Origin: Antedon bifida
Lineage: Eukaryota; Echinodermata; Crinoidea; Comatulida; Antedonidae
Direction of reading: 5' to 3'
DNA length: 64,000 bases
Assembly (NCBI GenBank): GCA_963402885.1
Contig: OY727099.1
Span: 27,237,001-27,301,000, forward strand
The notes under the pieces are model-generated. The model saw nothing but the letters and a program-made list of their open reading frames with translations, was not told the origin of the DNA and did no database searches. Numbering within the stretch: position 1 is the first letter of the stretch; each line of letters opens with the position of its first letter. Positions 22,728-34,882 of the stretch are shown here, piece after piece. The position numbers and the translations under genes were made by a program.

Positions 22728-25700
22728 TCAGCTTAGAACAGGTTCATGTCTAACTTCTAAAACATCTGAAAACAAAAACGGAAGAGTATTATGAAATGCT
22801 TAACATAACACCAAGTAAAATAGTTCTGAAGAAGGTAGCTAGCTGATTTTAGTAATACCCAGTGATGCTTTTGCATAGGCTTTTTATTTCTTTGTTATAT
22901 TGTATGTTATTTATTGTATTGATATTATGCAGATCGAATAAATAAACGAAAAGAAACAGGGAGAATACAAATAAATGATAAAAAAACAGCATTTTATGTA
23001 TTACCAGCTATGATCCGATGCCAAGGTAGTGTGACATAGGTCAAATGAGCATTCAATATATGTTCTTTGGATGTCTTACCTGCTATGATCCGATGCCAAG
23101 GTAGTGTGACGTAGGTCAAATGAGCATTCAATATATGTTCTTTGGATGTCTTACCTGCTATGATCCGATGCCAAGGTAGTGTGACGTAGGTCAAATGAGC
23201 ATTCAATATATGTTCTTTGGATGTTCTTCGTTTTAACCACTGCAATGCGTCTGAGCCTTGACGTGTCAATTTTACATTAGGATCTGAATTTTTTTTTAAA
23301 GTATATGAAAGCAACAATCAGTGTAGGCTGATATATTTCAAGATATAAATGTTATTTTCTACAAAATATAATGGATGTTTTGTGTGGAATGGGAGAATAT
23401 TCTTTCCATTCAATGGACATTATGATATTTATTTGTTTTTATAACACAATGTCATTTTTTCAGTAATTTGCTTTTAGATTAATATATATAATGATATATA
23501 ATTCAAATATAATAAAAATCAAAATTCTTACTTGAAAGTTTTCGTTGTCGTTCTGGTAAATCGTTGGATTCTCTAGTGAGCTCAAACAACATGCCGCTAT
23601 CTGAACTGGACTTCTTTAAACCATTCCTCGGTTGAGGAACGGGAGACGAGTTGCAAGAGCTTGAATAACGAATCTTCTATTAAAAAAAAAGAACTTAAAT
23701 GTTACAAAAAAGCAAGAATATATTAAAAATTGATTTGCCAATGTAATAAATTGTTGATAAAACGCATCAGATATTAACTGCATTGTTTTATTTATGTACA
23801 GACAGTAGTGTTCATTATTCATTACCTTATCTTAAACCTGACAAATCAATACTGTGATACAAACTTGACATTTCTTCAATTCAATGCTTCATAAATCACA
23901 TTGTAAAGGCTACCTTTAGAAGGCTGAGTATTTTGCAGCAAAATAAAACTAATTTGACTGTTTGACTGAGTTGTACATTTAAGTAAATTATAATACTACA
24001 TTTTTCAAGTATCAGAGTTCTAAAATATTCAATTACATATGTGTATTTAAACACAATTTATTTTGTAAATTTATATTCATATTTATAACAATCACTAAAT
24101 AAGTAACTTTTTCTGGTTTTTTTTATGGCAAAAACCCCAAAAATGATTACCTCTGGTGAATTTGTAACACTATTACATCCACTACCTTCGCTGCCCGTAC
24201 TATAATCGTCATAGCTACCATCTTTGGACAACCTCCTTCTATACCGACTGACCGCCATCTCTGCATGACCTTTACCCTCTGGTCCCTTCATTCGTATAAA
24301 CTCAATTCTACCATGCGCCCCTTGAAAGAATCTCATAGGTACCTTCTCAACCATCTTAGACGTCATTGTTGCCTAAAAATGAAGAAAACATAGACAGTAA
24401 AAGAAATTGAATGAAATGATTATCGGTTCTTTGCTCTTTGTTAATGTTAATGCAAGGATTTTTTTTTTCACAAAACCACATTACCAAACATTAAAAATGA
24501 AACAACCATAGTAATTGGAAATACATTTAAAATATTGTATGTTAAATTAAAATTGAGGCTGAAAGGCAGATTGAAAATAGTTACTTGATTATAATGATTG
24601 AAATAGACTTCACCTGCTTTATAATTAAGTACATGCTTAATATGAAGTAATCTTACTTTACGTAAGCCATAACATACAGTAAGGAACAGAACGAATATTG
24701 ATAATACTAAAGATTACAATGAACTTGTTGAAAGACCCAATGCCAAATTAAATGTAATTTTATTATTTTAAATTCATTGCAACTTGATTTGGAGAGAAAG
24801 TCTGGTACATGAATCAGAACCGTGATGTCTTAACTTAAGTTACTGATACTCTCAAAGGAATATGATATGTTAAGTCAATAAGTTTTTACATGAAACGTTG
24901 TACCAGAGGCAGAATCAATAAAGAACTTAATAAATTAAAGACATTGCACATGAATCACGACCACCTGCAAGCTTGTGGATTTCCTAATGTCATTACAGTT
25001 TTTAACAACTTTACAATAATAGAAATGAACTGGAACCGTCACAGAGACATCGTCAGCCATGTTGATTTGTACAAACTACAAAGTTGTCTGTTAAGTTATG
25101 TTTACACTATCAAACTAGTTTGACAAAAAAAGTGTGATGTGCCCAAATATGGTAGTGATATGCCCAAATATGGTAGTGATATGACATCATTTTGTCCACA
25201 TTTTTTTGTCACATACAGTTTGATAGTGTACAGTAGACAGTAACTATAGTACAGTAACCATGTCACCCAATTGAGATTAAAACTCAGATTCATCTACTCA
25301 GATACCAGTTTCAGAGCCGCGTTAATAATTAAGTGTGAGGGCAGTGTTGCCATTAGATCACTGAGGACTTTCACAGACGATTAGAGCCAAATTGGTTAAA
25401 AAAAGAAACATTTTTACTTTTAAAACTATACTTACCCGATTCTCATATACGCGTTTGAGTGCTTCATATCTAACACAACCAAGGAAGACAACACTACGAA
25501 AGGATCCGTGACGTTCGTTAGCAACTAGTTCCACACAAACCATCTGAGTGGCTTGTACCTTCATTCCACTAAACACCTGTTAAATTTAACATTAGTAAGT
25601 TTTGTTAAGAAATCAAATGTGTTAACATTAGTATGAACATACCTCCATGGTCTGAACAATAGTATGGTAGTTCCATGACAAAGATACAGTAATTGAGCCA

Positions 25701-28700
25701 ATGACCGATAAACAATGACCGAATTGACTGTTCCAATATTGCACTGCAATAGATTTAGTCTTATTACACCAGAATACAAATTGACACTGCAAATTTAATT
25801 GCACAAGGATTTATCAACAGAGGAAGAAATTTAATTTGTAAACTACAAATCCTTTTAGGAGAACAGGATTACAAAGCACATAGTTGTGGAAAAAGAATTA
25901 AACAAATTACACGATAGTAAAATAAATGATGAGAGTTCCAGCAACACAGCTTCAGCTTATCAAATATTATTATATAAAATCCGGTACTAAAGCTCTGTCT
26001 ACACTAACTAGTTTGACAAAAATAGTGGAGATATGCCCAAATATGGTAGTGATATGACATCATTGTGTCCATATTTGTGCACATCACATTTTTTTATCAC
26101 ATAAAGTTTGATAGTGTAGACAGAGCTTTAGCCAACCCACAACATTTTAGTACCCAAACTTGACCCAAATTCTGTTTGCAATTTTATGGTACAATGTTAT
26201 ATTATAATTGGTTTTCTGGTTGGTGACTTTAACAACGCTATAAAAATACAGAAATGTAGAAATGCAATTTGATATGTTTACATTCTGAATTCAATGTTGT
26301 AATTGGTTTAGGGATGTTGACGATACATCTTGATATGTTATCAATCTCATCTCAAGATATCAACTCATATCTAAATAGCCAACAAACCAATTATCCAGAC
26401 ATAAGCACATGCTTAACAGTTGTCATCGAAATTCAAAAACCTTTACATTTCAAAAATGTAATGAGTCCCGTAAGACGCAACCACTAGTAAATTCAAGTAA
26501 ACGTAATAATTTAGTTTTTAAAGTACTATGTAAAAGGCATTTCAAAACATTGCTTTTTTAAGTACCTACTTTTATGATTTCTTGAACCACTTAATAGAAA
26601 AGTTTTCTTACTAAAATATTTAATCTATATTAAGGTATTTATACGTTTGTTAAAATGGTACTGTCAGATTTAAGAACTATTACCTACATAATTCAATAAT
26701 TTTGTTATTTTAACAACTTTTATTAGAATATTTTAATGTTTTTCTGTAAGATTGTATTGAAGTTATTACTTGATACTGTACTCTGGTGTATTCAATCTTC
26801 ACAAAGTGTGAAATGGCGGAAAAGCAATTTGTAATCTAGTTTTCACGAACTGAAAGACATTTCACAAAGTTGTGAAAACCAATTTAAGATGAAACTTAAA
26901 TGTTAAGGGATGTATGAACAATTGTGAAATGGTTCTAAAAATATTGGAGATAAATAAATAAATGACTAAAAATAAAATGTCAACGTTTTATTGCAAAGAC
27001 TATTCATGAAAGAGATAAATATATACCTCGGGCTGATTCTAAAAAAAGAGGCTTATGAGAATAATGGATTGGAATGGATGGCTGTACTTTTACAAGATTA
27101 TATAAAGTAGAAAGATCAAGCTGTAATTGTAGTGTTATGCCTTAAGAAATGAAACAATATCAATATGGTTTATATATACTTTTATATATAATTTAAACAA
27201 CGTAAACTAATATAACTCACCTCATCATAATTATCAATTAGAAAAAAAATGTTTGGATAGGAAACTTGAGGCTCGACGCCTTTGCGATCCATCCTGCGTT
27301 TTGACGGCGAGGCAAAGACTTGTTTGTTGGAACTATGAAAAACTTGAAGTTTACCGTCATTTTTGGTACAAACAGCACAAGTTAAGATGTAATCAAACTG
27401 AAAGTAATAACATAACAATTAGTGCTTGATTAAAAAAAATTATAATTTATACAGGATGAATTTTATTTAATAACTGTTTGCTTTAATCATGTTTCAATCA
27501 ACTGGCCACATAATGATTTCATAATTTATTTATTCATTGTCATTCAAAATTTAGATAATAATGCACTATTACGTATTATTTATGCTACAGGAAAGAATGT
27601 TTTTGCTACTGCAGGTACAGTATCAAAATGATTGGAATATACTGGGAAGGTTCTAAACTACATTATTAAAACCACAAACCATGTTACACTTTAGTCACTA
27701 TTGGGACAATTTTACTTAACTATCTAAAATTCTACTTAAAAGGGTCACACAGTTATCTATTGATTGACTGAAATACTTACCTGATGTAGAATTAAATTGA
27801 GGTAAACTGTTTCTTCCCAGTCTACTGATGGATCACCTGAAATACTTACCTGATGTAGAATTAAATTGAGGTAAACTGTTTCTTCCCAGTCTACCGATGG
27901 ATCACCTGAAATACTTACCTGATGTAGAATTAAATTGAGGTAAACTGTTTCTTCCCAGTCTACCGATGGATCACCTGAAATACTTACCTGATGTAGAATT
28001 AAATTGAGGTAAACTGTTTCTTCCCAGTCTACCGATGGATCACCTGAAATACTTACCTGATGTAGAATTAAATTGAGGTAAACTGTTTCTTCCCAGTCTA
28101 CCGATGGATCACCTGAAATACTTACCTGATGTAGAATTAAATTGAGGTAAACTGTTTCTTCCCAGTCTACCGATGGATCACCTGAAATACTTACCTGATG
28201 TAGAATTAAATTGAGGTAAACTGTTTCTTCCCAGTCTACCGATGGATCACCTGAAATACTTACCTGATGTAGAATTAAATTGAGGTAAACTGTTTCTTCC
28301 CAGTCTACCGATGGATCACCTGAAATACTTACCTGATGTAGAATTAAATTGAGGTAAACTGTTTCTTCCCAGTCTACCGATGGATCACCAAGGCTGGGCA
28401 AGTTCTTAGCATCATGCTTACGGAATACTTCAATAGATGCCTAAACAAAAAAAAGTCACTTAAGAAAACAAACGATTCACATGTTCAAAAACTGTTTTCA
28501 TCTGGTTTTTTAAACGTTGCACACGTATGTATTTATTACTGGTTTAACGTAAAGAATTTTATTCACATACGTTGCACACGTAAGTATTTATTACTGGTTT
28601 AACGTAAAGAATTTTATTCACATAGATTCACATATGAAAATACAAAACAAAGATTTATTAGAATTATACTGTCAGACAATTAAGTCTGATCTAAGTTTTA

Positions 28701-31700
28701 TTTATTTTTTACTATAAATTACCAACTTGAAGAAACCAAATTATAACTTAGCATCAACTTATTAGGTACATTGGTTTCATTCAATTTAGTTTGAACTAAA
28801 GAAGAGCCTGTGAACCACCAGTTAATATAACCATGAAGGAAATATCTGTATATTTCCTCCATGATATAACAATAGTATTATATAAAGTAAAGTACCAATG
28901 AGGTTTATATCAGATATGTATGGAAATAAGTATAATATGTTTATACCTCCATGGTTATATTAAACAATAAAAAATACTCTCAGTTTTAAAATACTGTAGG
29001 TATTAACAACAACTACAACAACTTTAAATTGAGATTGTAAACAAAACTACTGTATTGTATAACATAAAATACTATTTATATCAGGTCCTACCAATGAGAA
29101 TGGCCACATTTATACAGTATATTTTATTGACTTTGATAGTAAACATATTATAAATTTATTGTTTCACTGGCAACACTGTTGGCAACATTGCATGTATAAT
29201 AAAACGTATTCAGATAATGCTACTGTAGATAAAATGTTTTTGCTGGTAGGAATTCTATTTAGGATAGTAGGATAACAGTAGGGCTATTGGATTGCTGGCT
29301 TTCAACCATATTTTACTATTAATCGCTGGTATAATACTATGTGTGTCTCTGCTTTGTATTCGTGCTTAATTTAAGCCATTTCAGGGGCAGATCCAGAATT
29401 TGTATAAGAGCGGGGAACATTAGACAATTTCATTTTTAATTTATTGATTTCAGTGCAAAGATTGTGTAGATACTGTTGGAAATTAATTAATGAGCGAAAC
29501 TTAATGAAGTGTAAATAAAAACATCTATCCCATCCATTATTCATCCTACTCATTCATTCCATTCCATGAATCTCATTCCATTCACCGCATCCATATATTC
29601 ATCCTATTCATTCAACCCCTTACATTCATTCCTTCAATTTATCCCATCCATAAATTCATCCTCATGAATCTCATGTTCTATTCAACACATTCATCCAATT
29701 CCTTCCTATCAAACTTTATTATATTAAATCCATACTTTTAATGCAAGTAAACTGTCTAACAAGTTTGACAAAAAAAGTGTGATGTGCCCAAATATGGTAG
29801 TGATATGCACAAATATGGTAGTAATATGACATCACATTTTTTTGATAGTGTAGACAGAGCTTCAGATGCAATGATTGTTTTCTTTGAAAAATTGAGGAAG
29901 TTTGTTACTGTCAATATTTTTACATCATTAAAGTAGAATAAAGCAAGTGGCATAACTAAATAACCTGGATACTAGATTAAATTGAATGAGCATTGGAGAT
30001 CAATATTTAATTACAAAACTTGACATGTTACTGAACTCAGCTGTTAATGAACTTTAACGCTATAGTAAACAAGATATTCTGTCAATCTACTAATACTGCA
30101 CAGTAGATTAAGATGACTACTCCAACTCTGACTCCTTTCTAAATTAATTCTAATAAGTCATTTCGTTTTCATTTCTTTATTAGCAATAACATGAAATGTA
30201 AAAATACATTTCTAAGAAGAATAACCGCAATTTAAAACTTGACCCCTCAGGCCAGTCATTGCATCACAAACAATTATTAGGTTTGCGAACATGTTTCCAA
30301 ATTTTCTATAAAATAGGTTGTTGAGTTACAACAGTCTTCTGTAGAAAATGTTACAAGTCTTCTGTAGCATGTGCTCAATGAATTAACATGATCTAACAAT
30401 GGAGCAAATCTAATGTTATAGCTCCATGATCTAACTAAATGTTCCTATTTACAGATGGAATCAGATACAATTTGATTCTTAAATTTTGTTGGGTAGACAC
30501 ACATATTTAACACTAAAGTGTAATATGTAATTTACTATTCCATAGAAAGCAATGATAAATGACAACATAGAATCCATGACCATTTTGGCCCTAAGAAAGC
30601 ATTGTGCTATAACATAGGCCATTAAGTATACTCCCTAAAGGTAATGTTATACACTAAGTAAATTACAACACAGTCTAAAAAGGTGAATATATTATAAAGA
30701 AATCAGTCAATTAGATAATTAATGATAATAAAAGTGTATCTATTAGAAATATTAAAATAAATAACTTTTTAAATAATACCATTTTTATTTCACTGATTTT
30801 CACCACATTTATCTTAACAATAAAAGAAATTTGGTAAAAGTGAAATATTAAATAAAAATTGTGAATGTGCGATACTGATTTAACCACCACCAAAATTAAA
30901 TAGATTGTACAGATTGTGAAACAAACATCTATATAATAATGCCAAAATTAATGAAATGAAAAAGTATTTCACCAAAAAATATTAAAAACCCAATATAAAA
31001 AGATTTGAAAAACCTTACCTGTACACACTTAGTGTTGGTAAAAAAGAAGAAAAAAACAAAACAAAAATAAAATAATAAACCATGAATTTAAAAAATTATA
31101 AAATTAAAGTCATTTCTTGACATTCATCATTTACTTCACTGTATGTTTGTACTATCTTAAAAATCAATATAAAAAAAATCAAAATTGATGTGTTTAATAT
31201 TCCAGTTGAATAATTAATGTTTATTTAACGTTTAACACGCTTATTTGATTTTAGAATTTAAGATTAATTTTCATTTGACGTTATACATTTCTAGCCTAGG
31301 TACAGATTTTTGATAAAGAACACATTTAAATCATATAAACTTCAAAATATTCCCTGGCCTTCCAAATTATTTTGGGACAAATATTGAAAAATATTGTATG
31401 GGTATTAAAAGGAGTATGGAACTGGCTAAAAAGAAACACACAAACAAGATCATTAAAAGACAAACAATTTGCTGAGAATAAATAAATGAGGTTTAGATAT
31501 TTTTTCCAGAATATGCTCATTTAAAGTAGGTACAGTAGTTGTACAGTTACTATAATAATATCCCATCCTACACTCTTACTAGAATAATCAATGATTGTAC
31601 AGATACAATAGACGCATCAATGACTCTTTCCACGGCCGTAAAAGGAACCCTGAGGCATCATCAATTTTAATATTTCCTACTCTAGAATAATTTTTATTGA

Positions 31701-32733
31701 CGTTTCATATTGAACAAACAGTACACAAATCAACAATTGTCAACGTATTACAAAAGATATGGATTTATAATTTTCTATTCAAGTTAACTGGAAGGTTTTT
31801 CAGTATGATGACATAACACTGTGATAAAGTTCAACGAACAAGGAATAAGCGAAATTTGTAATTTCATAGTACTTTTCTGGTGGCATTGGAATAAGCGGTT
31901 ATACAACAACGAAGAGTTAAGACCAAACTGACGAGTGGTAATGTGTCTATCCCGACCGGAAACCACCCGTCCGCTACGTGTTGCGTGTAAAAATGATCAT
32001 AAGGAAAACATAGATTCTATATTTATATTACCGTTACCCTTCGTCTGTGTAAATTGGCCTTCAAATAGCTATTACTATGTTGATGACAAAAAAGACAATG
32101 ATAATACAATCAAATTAAGTAATCAAATTAATAATAAATATTTATGTTTGTACCTGAGCTTCGTTACGAGTTTTGAATTCTTTCCTCCTCACAAAAAATA
32201 ACATATCGTCTCCTTGATCATCAACCTTCTCCAAAAAATGTTCTGCAAAGATTTTTGTCCAGAAGCAGTTTACATCCATTAACACATAACCACCTGGAAT
32301 GCAAATTATTATCCATAAACATAATATATTCAAATTAATCGAACATGCTTACATTCTGATTAGTTGCTCATTTTTTTGTAAAAAAATGTATGAATTTTAT
32401 TGTAACCACTTTTATTCAATAAAAAAAGTGGTTTGTAAAATTATGCAGTTTTTGACGAAAATGGCGCGCCATGAATTTAGGTGTTCCACAACCGGCGGCC
32501 GAAAGGACTAGCAGCCGAAAACCTCCTGGACACCGCTCGGACCAACCGGCCAGGTGAGGTACTGTAGTTCACAACACAACACAGGTGGTAGGCCAAGCAG
32601 AAGAGAAGGATGTTTACCTACCCAACTCATCGCATGTTGCGCCTTGTTTATCTTTTTTCCGTTCAGATATAATGTCAGAAATCATTTGATGAAAAGAACT
32701 TTGTCTTCGTGGCTTACGCCCTGTAGCTGCCAT
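22728..32733 (-). CDS. KIAA0930: KIAA0930 orthologue (uncharacterised conserved animal protein)
   Basis: Nine exons on the minus strand: 32733-32622, 32293-32154, 28440-28333, 27397-27221, 25576-25436, 24372-24151, 23676-23532, 23283-23155, 22765-22728. They join in phase to about 403 aa, essentially the length of human KIAA0930 (about 404). Matching blocks include CFWTKIFAEHFLEK, DDMLFFVRRK, GDPSVDWEETVYLNLILHQ, TCAVCTKNDG, QVFASPSKRRMD, SYPNIFFLIDN, MVCVELVANE, RYEALKRVYENR, RMKGPEGKGHAEMAVSR, AHLTYVTLPWHRI and the C-terminal DVLEVRHEPVLS. Molecular function is unknown; I recall the family as DUF2045. No signal peptide or membrane segment is evident. Exons 3 and 8 each run into a tandem array that copies the exon end and its donor site. 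The exon ends given use the first donor, because that restores the family length. Confidence 0.96.
22996..23231 (-). repeat. 75 bp tandem array copying KIAA0930 exon 8 end and its splice donor, 3 copies
   Basis: In the transcript sense the unit runs from ACATCCAAAGAACATA to ATAGCAGGTAAG: 70 nt of exon plus the first five intron bases. Donors follow 23155, 23080 and 23005. The first two read GCAG|GTAAGA; the last is weaker (GCTG|GTAATA). The array is open in the coding frame and would encode repeated EHILNAHLTYVTLPWHRIIA blocks joined by GKTSK. Confidence 0.93.
25096..25241. mobile_element. Family A MITE in KIAA0930 intron
   Basis: Nearly complete. The internal 20-mer CCAAATATGGTAGTGATATG is present twice in tandem, giving two exact CArG boxes. 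Confidence 0.8.
25990..26128. mobile_element. Family A MITE, complete copy
   Basis: The best reference copy: 139 bp from AAGCTCTG to CAGAGCTT, flanked by TA on both sides (25988-25989 and 26129-26130). One exact CArG box. In a KIAA0930 intron. Confidence 0.88.
27769..28389 (-). repeat. 69 bp tandem array copying KIAA0930 exon 3 end and its splice donor, 9 copies
   Basis: Each unit holds 57 nt of exon (19 codons, GDPSVDWEETVYLNLILHQ) followed by GTAAGTATTTCA, the first 12 intron bases. Nine perfect CAG|GTAAGT donors therefore recur at 69 nt spacing, from 28333 to 27781. The copies are nearly identical; the copy farthest downstream has one substitution (ACTGATGG for ACCGATGG). The array is open in the exon's own frame and adds VSIS between copies. 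Confidence 0.96.
28515..28623. repeat. 55 bp tandem duplication
   Basis: Two copies begin CGTTGCACACGTATGTATTT and CGTTGCACACGTAAGTATTT. In KIAA0930 intron 2, just before exon 3. Confidence 0.9.
29525..29700. repeat. Degenerate CATTC/CATCC-rich repeat
   Basis: Irregular ATTC and CATCC motifs repeat without a clean period (for example TTCATTCCATTCCATGAATC). In KIAA0930 intron 2. Confidence 0.7.
29755..29863. mobile_element. Family A MITE, partly deleted
   Basis: The left end is worn (ACTGTCTAACAAGTTTGAC). The internal 20-mer is doubled, but the second CArG box is changed to CACAAATATGG. The right end GTGTAGACAGAGCTT is intact. Confidence 0.75.
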
Positions 32734-34059
32734 GTTTCACGTCAAAATTAAAACCTGTTTTGTTTTGGCTAACTTTCCCTTCCGAAATGTTGTTTTCCAC
32801 ATCCACCACAACTCCGCTCCGCCTCTTTTTTTTTCACCACCAGCTAGGCAGAGGTTAAAGGTTAAGTTAGAACTTAATCGATCGTCCAGTAAAGTTTGAG
32901 TCGTTGGGGGCGATATTACGGTTTCTGTTTCAAGCCAGACCATGATAAATACAATGACTCTTTTTCATATACTGTACTTTAATAGTAGTTTAGTATTCAT
33001 AACATCATTATATCATAAACGGAACCATAGCCTAGGTATACGACTTGGTTCTAGTTTTTATACCGTCGATATTGTAAACTCCCACTCAAAAAAGCAAAAA
33101 GAAAATTAAAATACAAATTAAAAATCAACAAAAAATCAAGTTAAAGAGTAAACTAATATTTAATCATCTAACGAATATGAATACATTGTATTTAATAAAC
33201 AGTGTCCTGTATGTGTAACCTATTGCACTATTAAAAGTATTATTACAAATATATCAAATTAATTTTGGTAAATTTGGAATGGATAAGTTAAAGCTAAGAT
33301 TGTCAGAAAACCAAACTGAATTGTTTTCTTCTTTTACTTAGTGTTTTACTAAGCGTCGACAACTACAATATTATTTGCATATTTTTATCATTGATTATGT
33401 TTCTGCGATCACTGCATCTGCATTATCTAAAATATATTCTATTTTATTATTATTATAGACTATATGTAATTTATTATTTTATTTAATTTCAAGTACAAAT
33501 GTAATCAATTAAAAATATTATTTCAAAGAATTGGTTTTTTTGTGCAAATAACACAATCTAAGATAGAAATATATCCATAATCTAAAAGTTTAAAAAAAAA
33601 ACCCGTAAAATTTCAGTCAATATCAATGCACTGGTTCAGTGTAAAACGTAGAATCCCTGCTTCCAACCTTAAGTTAAGGGGACACTTCCCATAAATAGAT
33701 GAGGGCAAATAAATGTTTTAACTCTACTACTCCTATACTATAGATGAGGGCAAATAGATGTTTTAACTCTACTACTCCTATACTATAGATGAGGGCAAAT
33801 AGATGTTTTAACTCTACTACTCCTATACTATAGATGAGGGCAAATAGATGTTTTAACTCTACTACTCCTATACTTTGCTGTCTACTGTAAAAAAAGAGGC
33901 AATATCAAGATGCCAAAAAGTGCAATGCCACGTTGGTGAGAAACACCTTAATAAATATTTATGTCAAGCATTCCTAATGCCAATCTTGAACTAACCAGAT
34001 GCATACAACTCTTTGTGCAAATATAAACTTAAATTGAATTAAGTGAATACATTAATGTT
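32734..34059. other. Intergenic: KIAA0930 promoter side and 3' flank of the PRR13-like gene
   Basis: No gene is supported. The 32740-32940 stretch is the likely KIAA0930 promoter or 5' UTR and is less AT-rich than average, with a few CpGs. A 45 bp minisatellite lies at 33694-33873. Confidence 0.45.
33694..33873. repeat. 45 bp minisatellite, 4 copies
   Basis: The unit begins ATAGATGAGGGCAAATAGAT and ends CTACTCCTATACT. The copies are almost identical. Confidence 0.93.
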
Positions 34060-34882
34060 TTAGAACTTCAATTTATGTTTCTTGTGTTTTTTTACTTTAT
34101 GTTTTTTTCCGCCATGATAACCATAGTCACTATCAGATGAGCTACTACTGCTGCTGCTGCTACTTGAACTTGAGCTGCTACTACTGCTATGTTTTTTCTT
34201 CTTCTTTTTGATTTTCTTTACCTGAAAAATAATCAAATATCACATCAAAGTATTTATTCTCTAATTTTTAAAAATGTCTTAAAAAATTAAATATTATCTG
34301 TTGTTTTTACCTTGTGAACTGTAATACCACCTGGATGAGCAGGGTAACCAGTCTGAAAAAAAAAGCATGCATTAGAAACATCCAGTTCAACTTCTTGTAT
34401 AGTTGGTAAAAGATAAATAAGAAGATTAATACCAAGAACTATTTTTAAGGGCAAATTTTGTGCTGGGTCAGTCATAGAGAATTTCCAAAAATATAAACTA
34501 CAAAGCACTCTTATCTTATACTTACCCCAACATGTTGAGGATACTGGTTTGGTACTTGAGGATATACCCCTGCTGGGGGTGGGGCATAACCAGCAGGTGC
34601 AGGAGGGTAAGCCCCTGGGACTGATGGAGAATAGGCCCCTGGAGCTGGTGGAGGGTAGGCCCCTGGAGCTGGTGGAGGGTAGGCTCCTGGAGCTGGTAGG
34701 GGGTAAGCATCTGAGGCTGGTGGAGGGTAGGCCCCTACTGGGGGGTAAACCCCTGGGGCTGGAGGATAACCAGTTTGTTGCTGTGGGTAACTGCCTGGTT
34801 GCTGTGGGTAACTGCCTGGTTGCTGTGGGTAACTACCTGGTTGCTGTGGGTAACCACCTGGTTGCTGTGGGTAACCACTCAT
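34060..34882 (-). CDS. Proline-rich XYPPX-repeat protein with Lys/Ser-rich tail (PRR13-like)
   Basis: Three exons on the minus strand: 34882-34526, 34352-34311, 34221-34060, all phase 0, giving about 186 aa. The first exon starts at the ATG giving MSGYPQQPGG and is almost wholly Tyr-Pro repeat: five YPQQPG(S) units, then YPPxAPGA units. Exon 2 encodes TGYPAHPGGITVHK. The last exon is basic, then carries 16 serines, then SDSDYGYHGG and a Lys/His-rich end. Human PRR13 also combines a PYPP-rich half with a Lys/His-rich stretch and a poly-Ser-DSD segment, so similarity is likely, but low-complexity sequence makes orthology unsafe. Function is unknown; the tail could be a nuclear or RNA-binding segment. 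The 21 bp repeat in exon 1 is an expanding coding minisatellite. Confidence 0.65.
34770..34876 (-). repeat. 21 bp coding minisatellite (YPQQPGS)
   Basis: Five consecutive copies of a 21 bp unit (plus-strand TTGCTGTGGGTAACTGCCTGG) in exon 1 of the proline-rich gene, right after the start codon. Confidence 0.9.
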
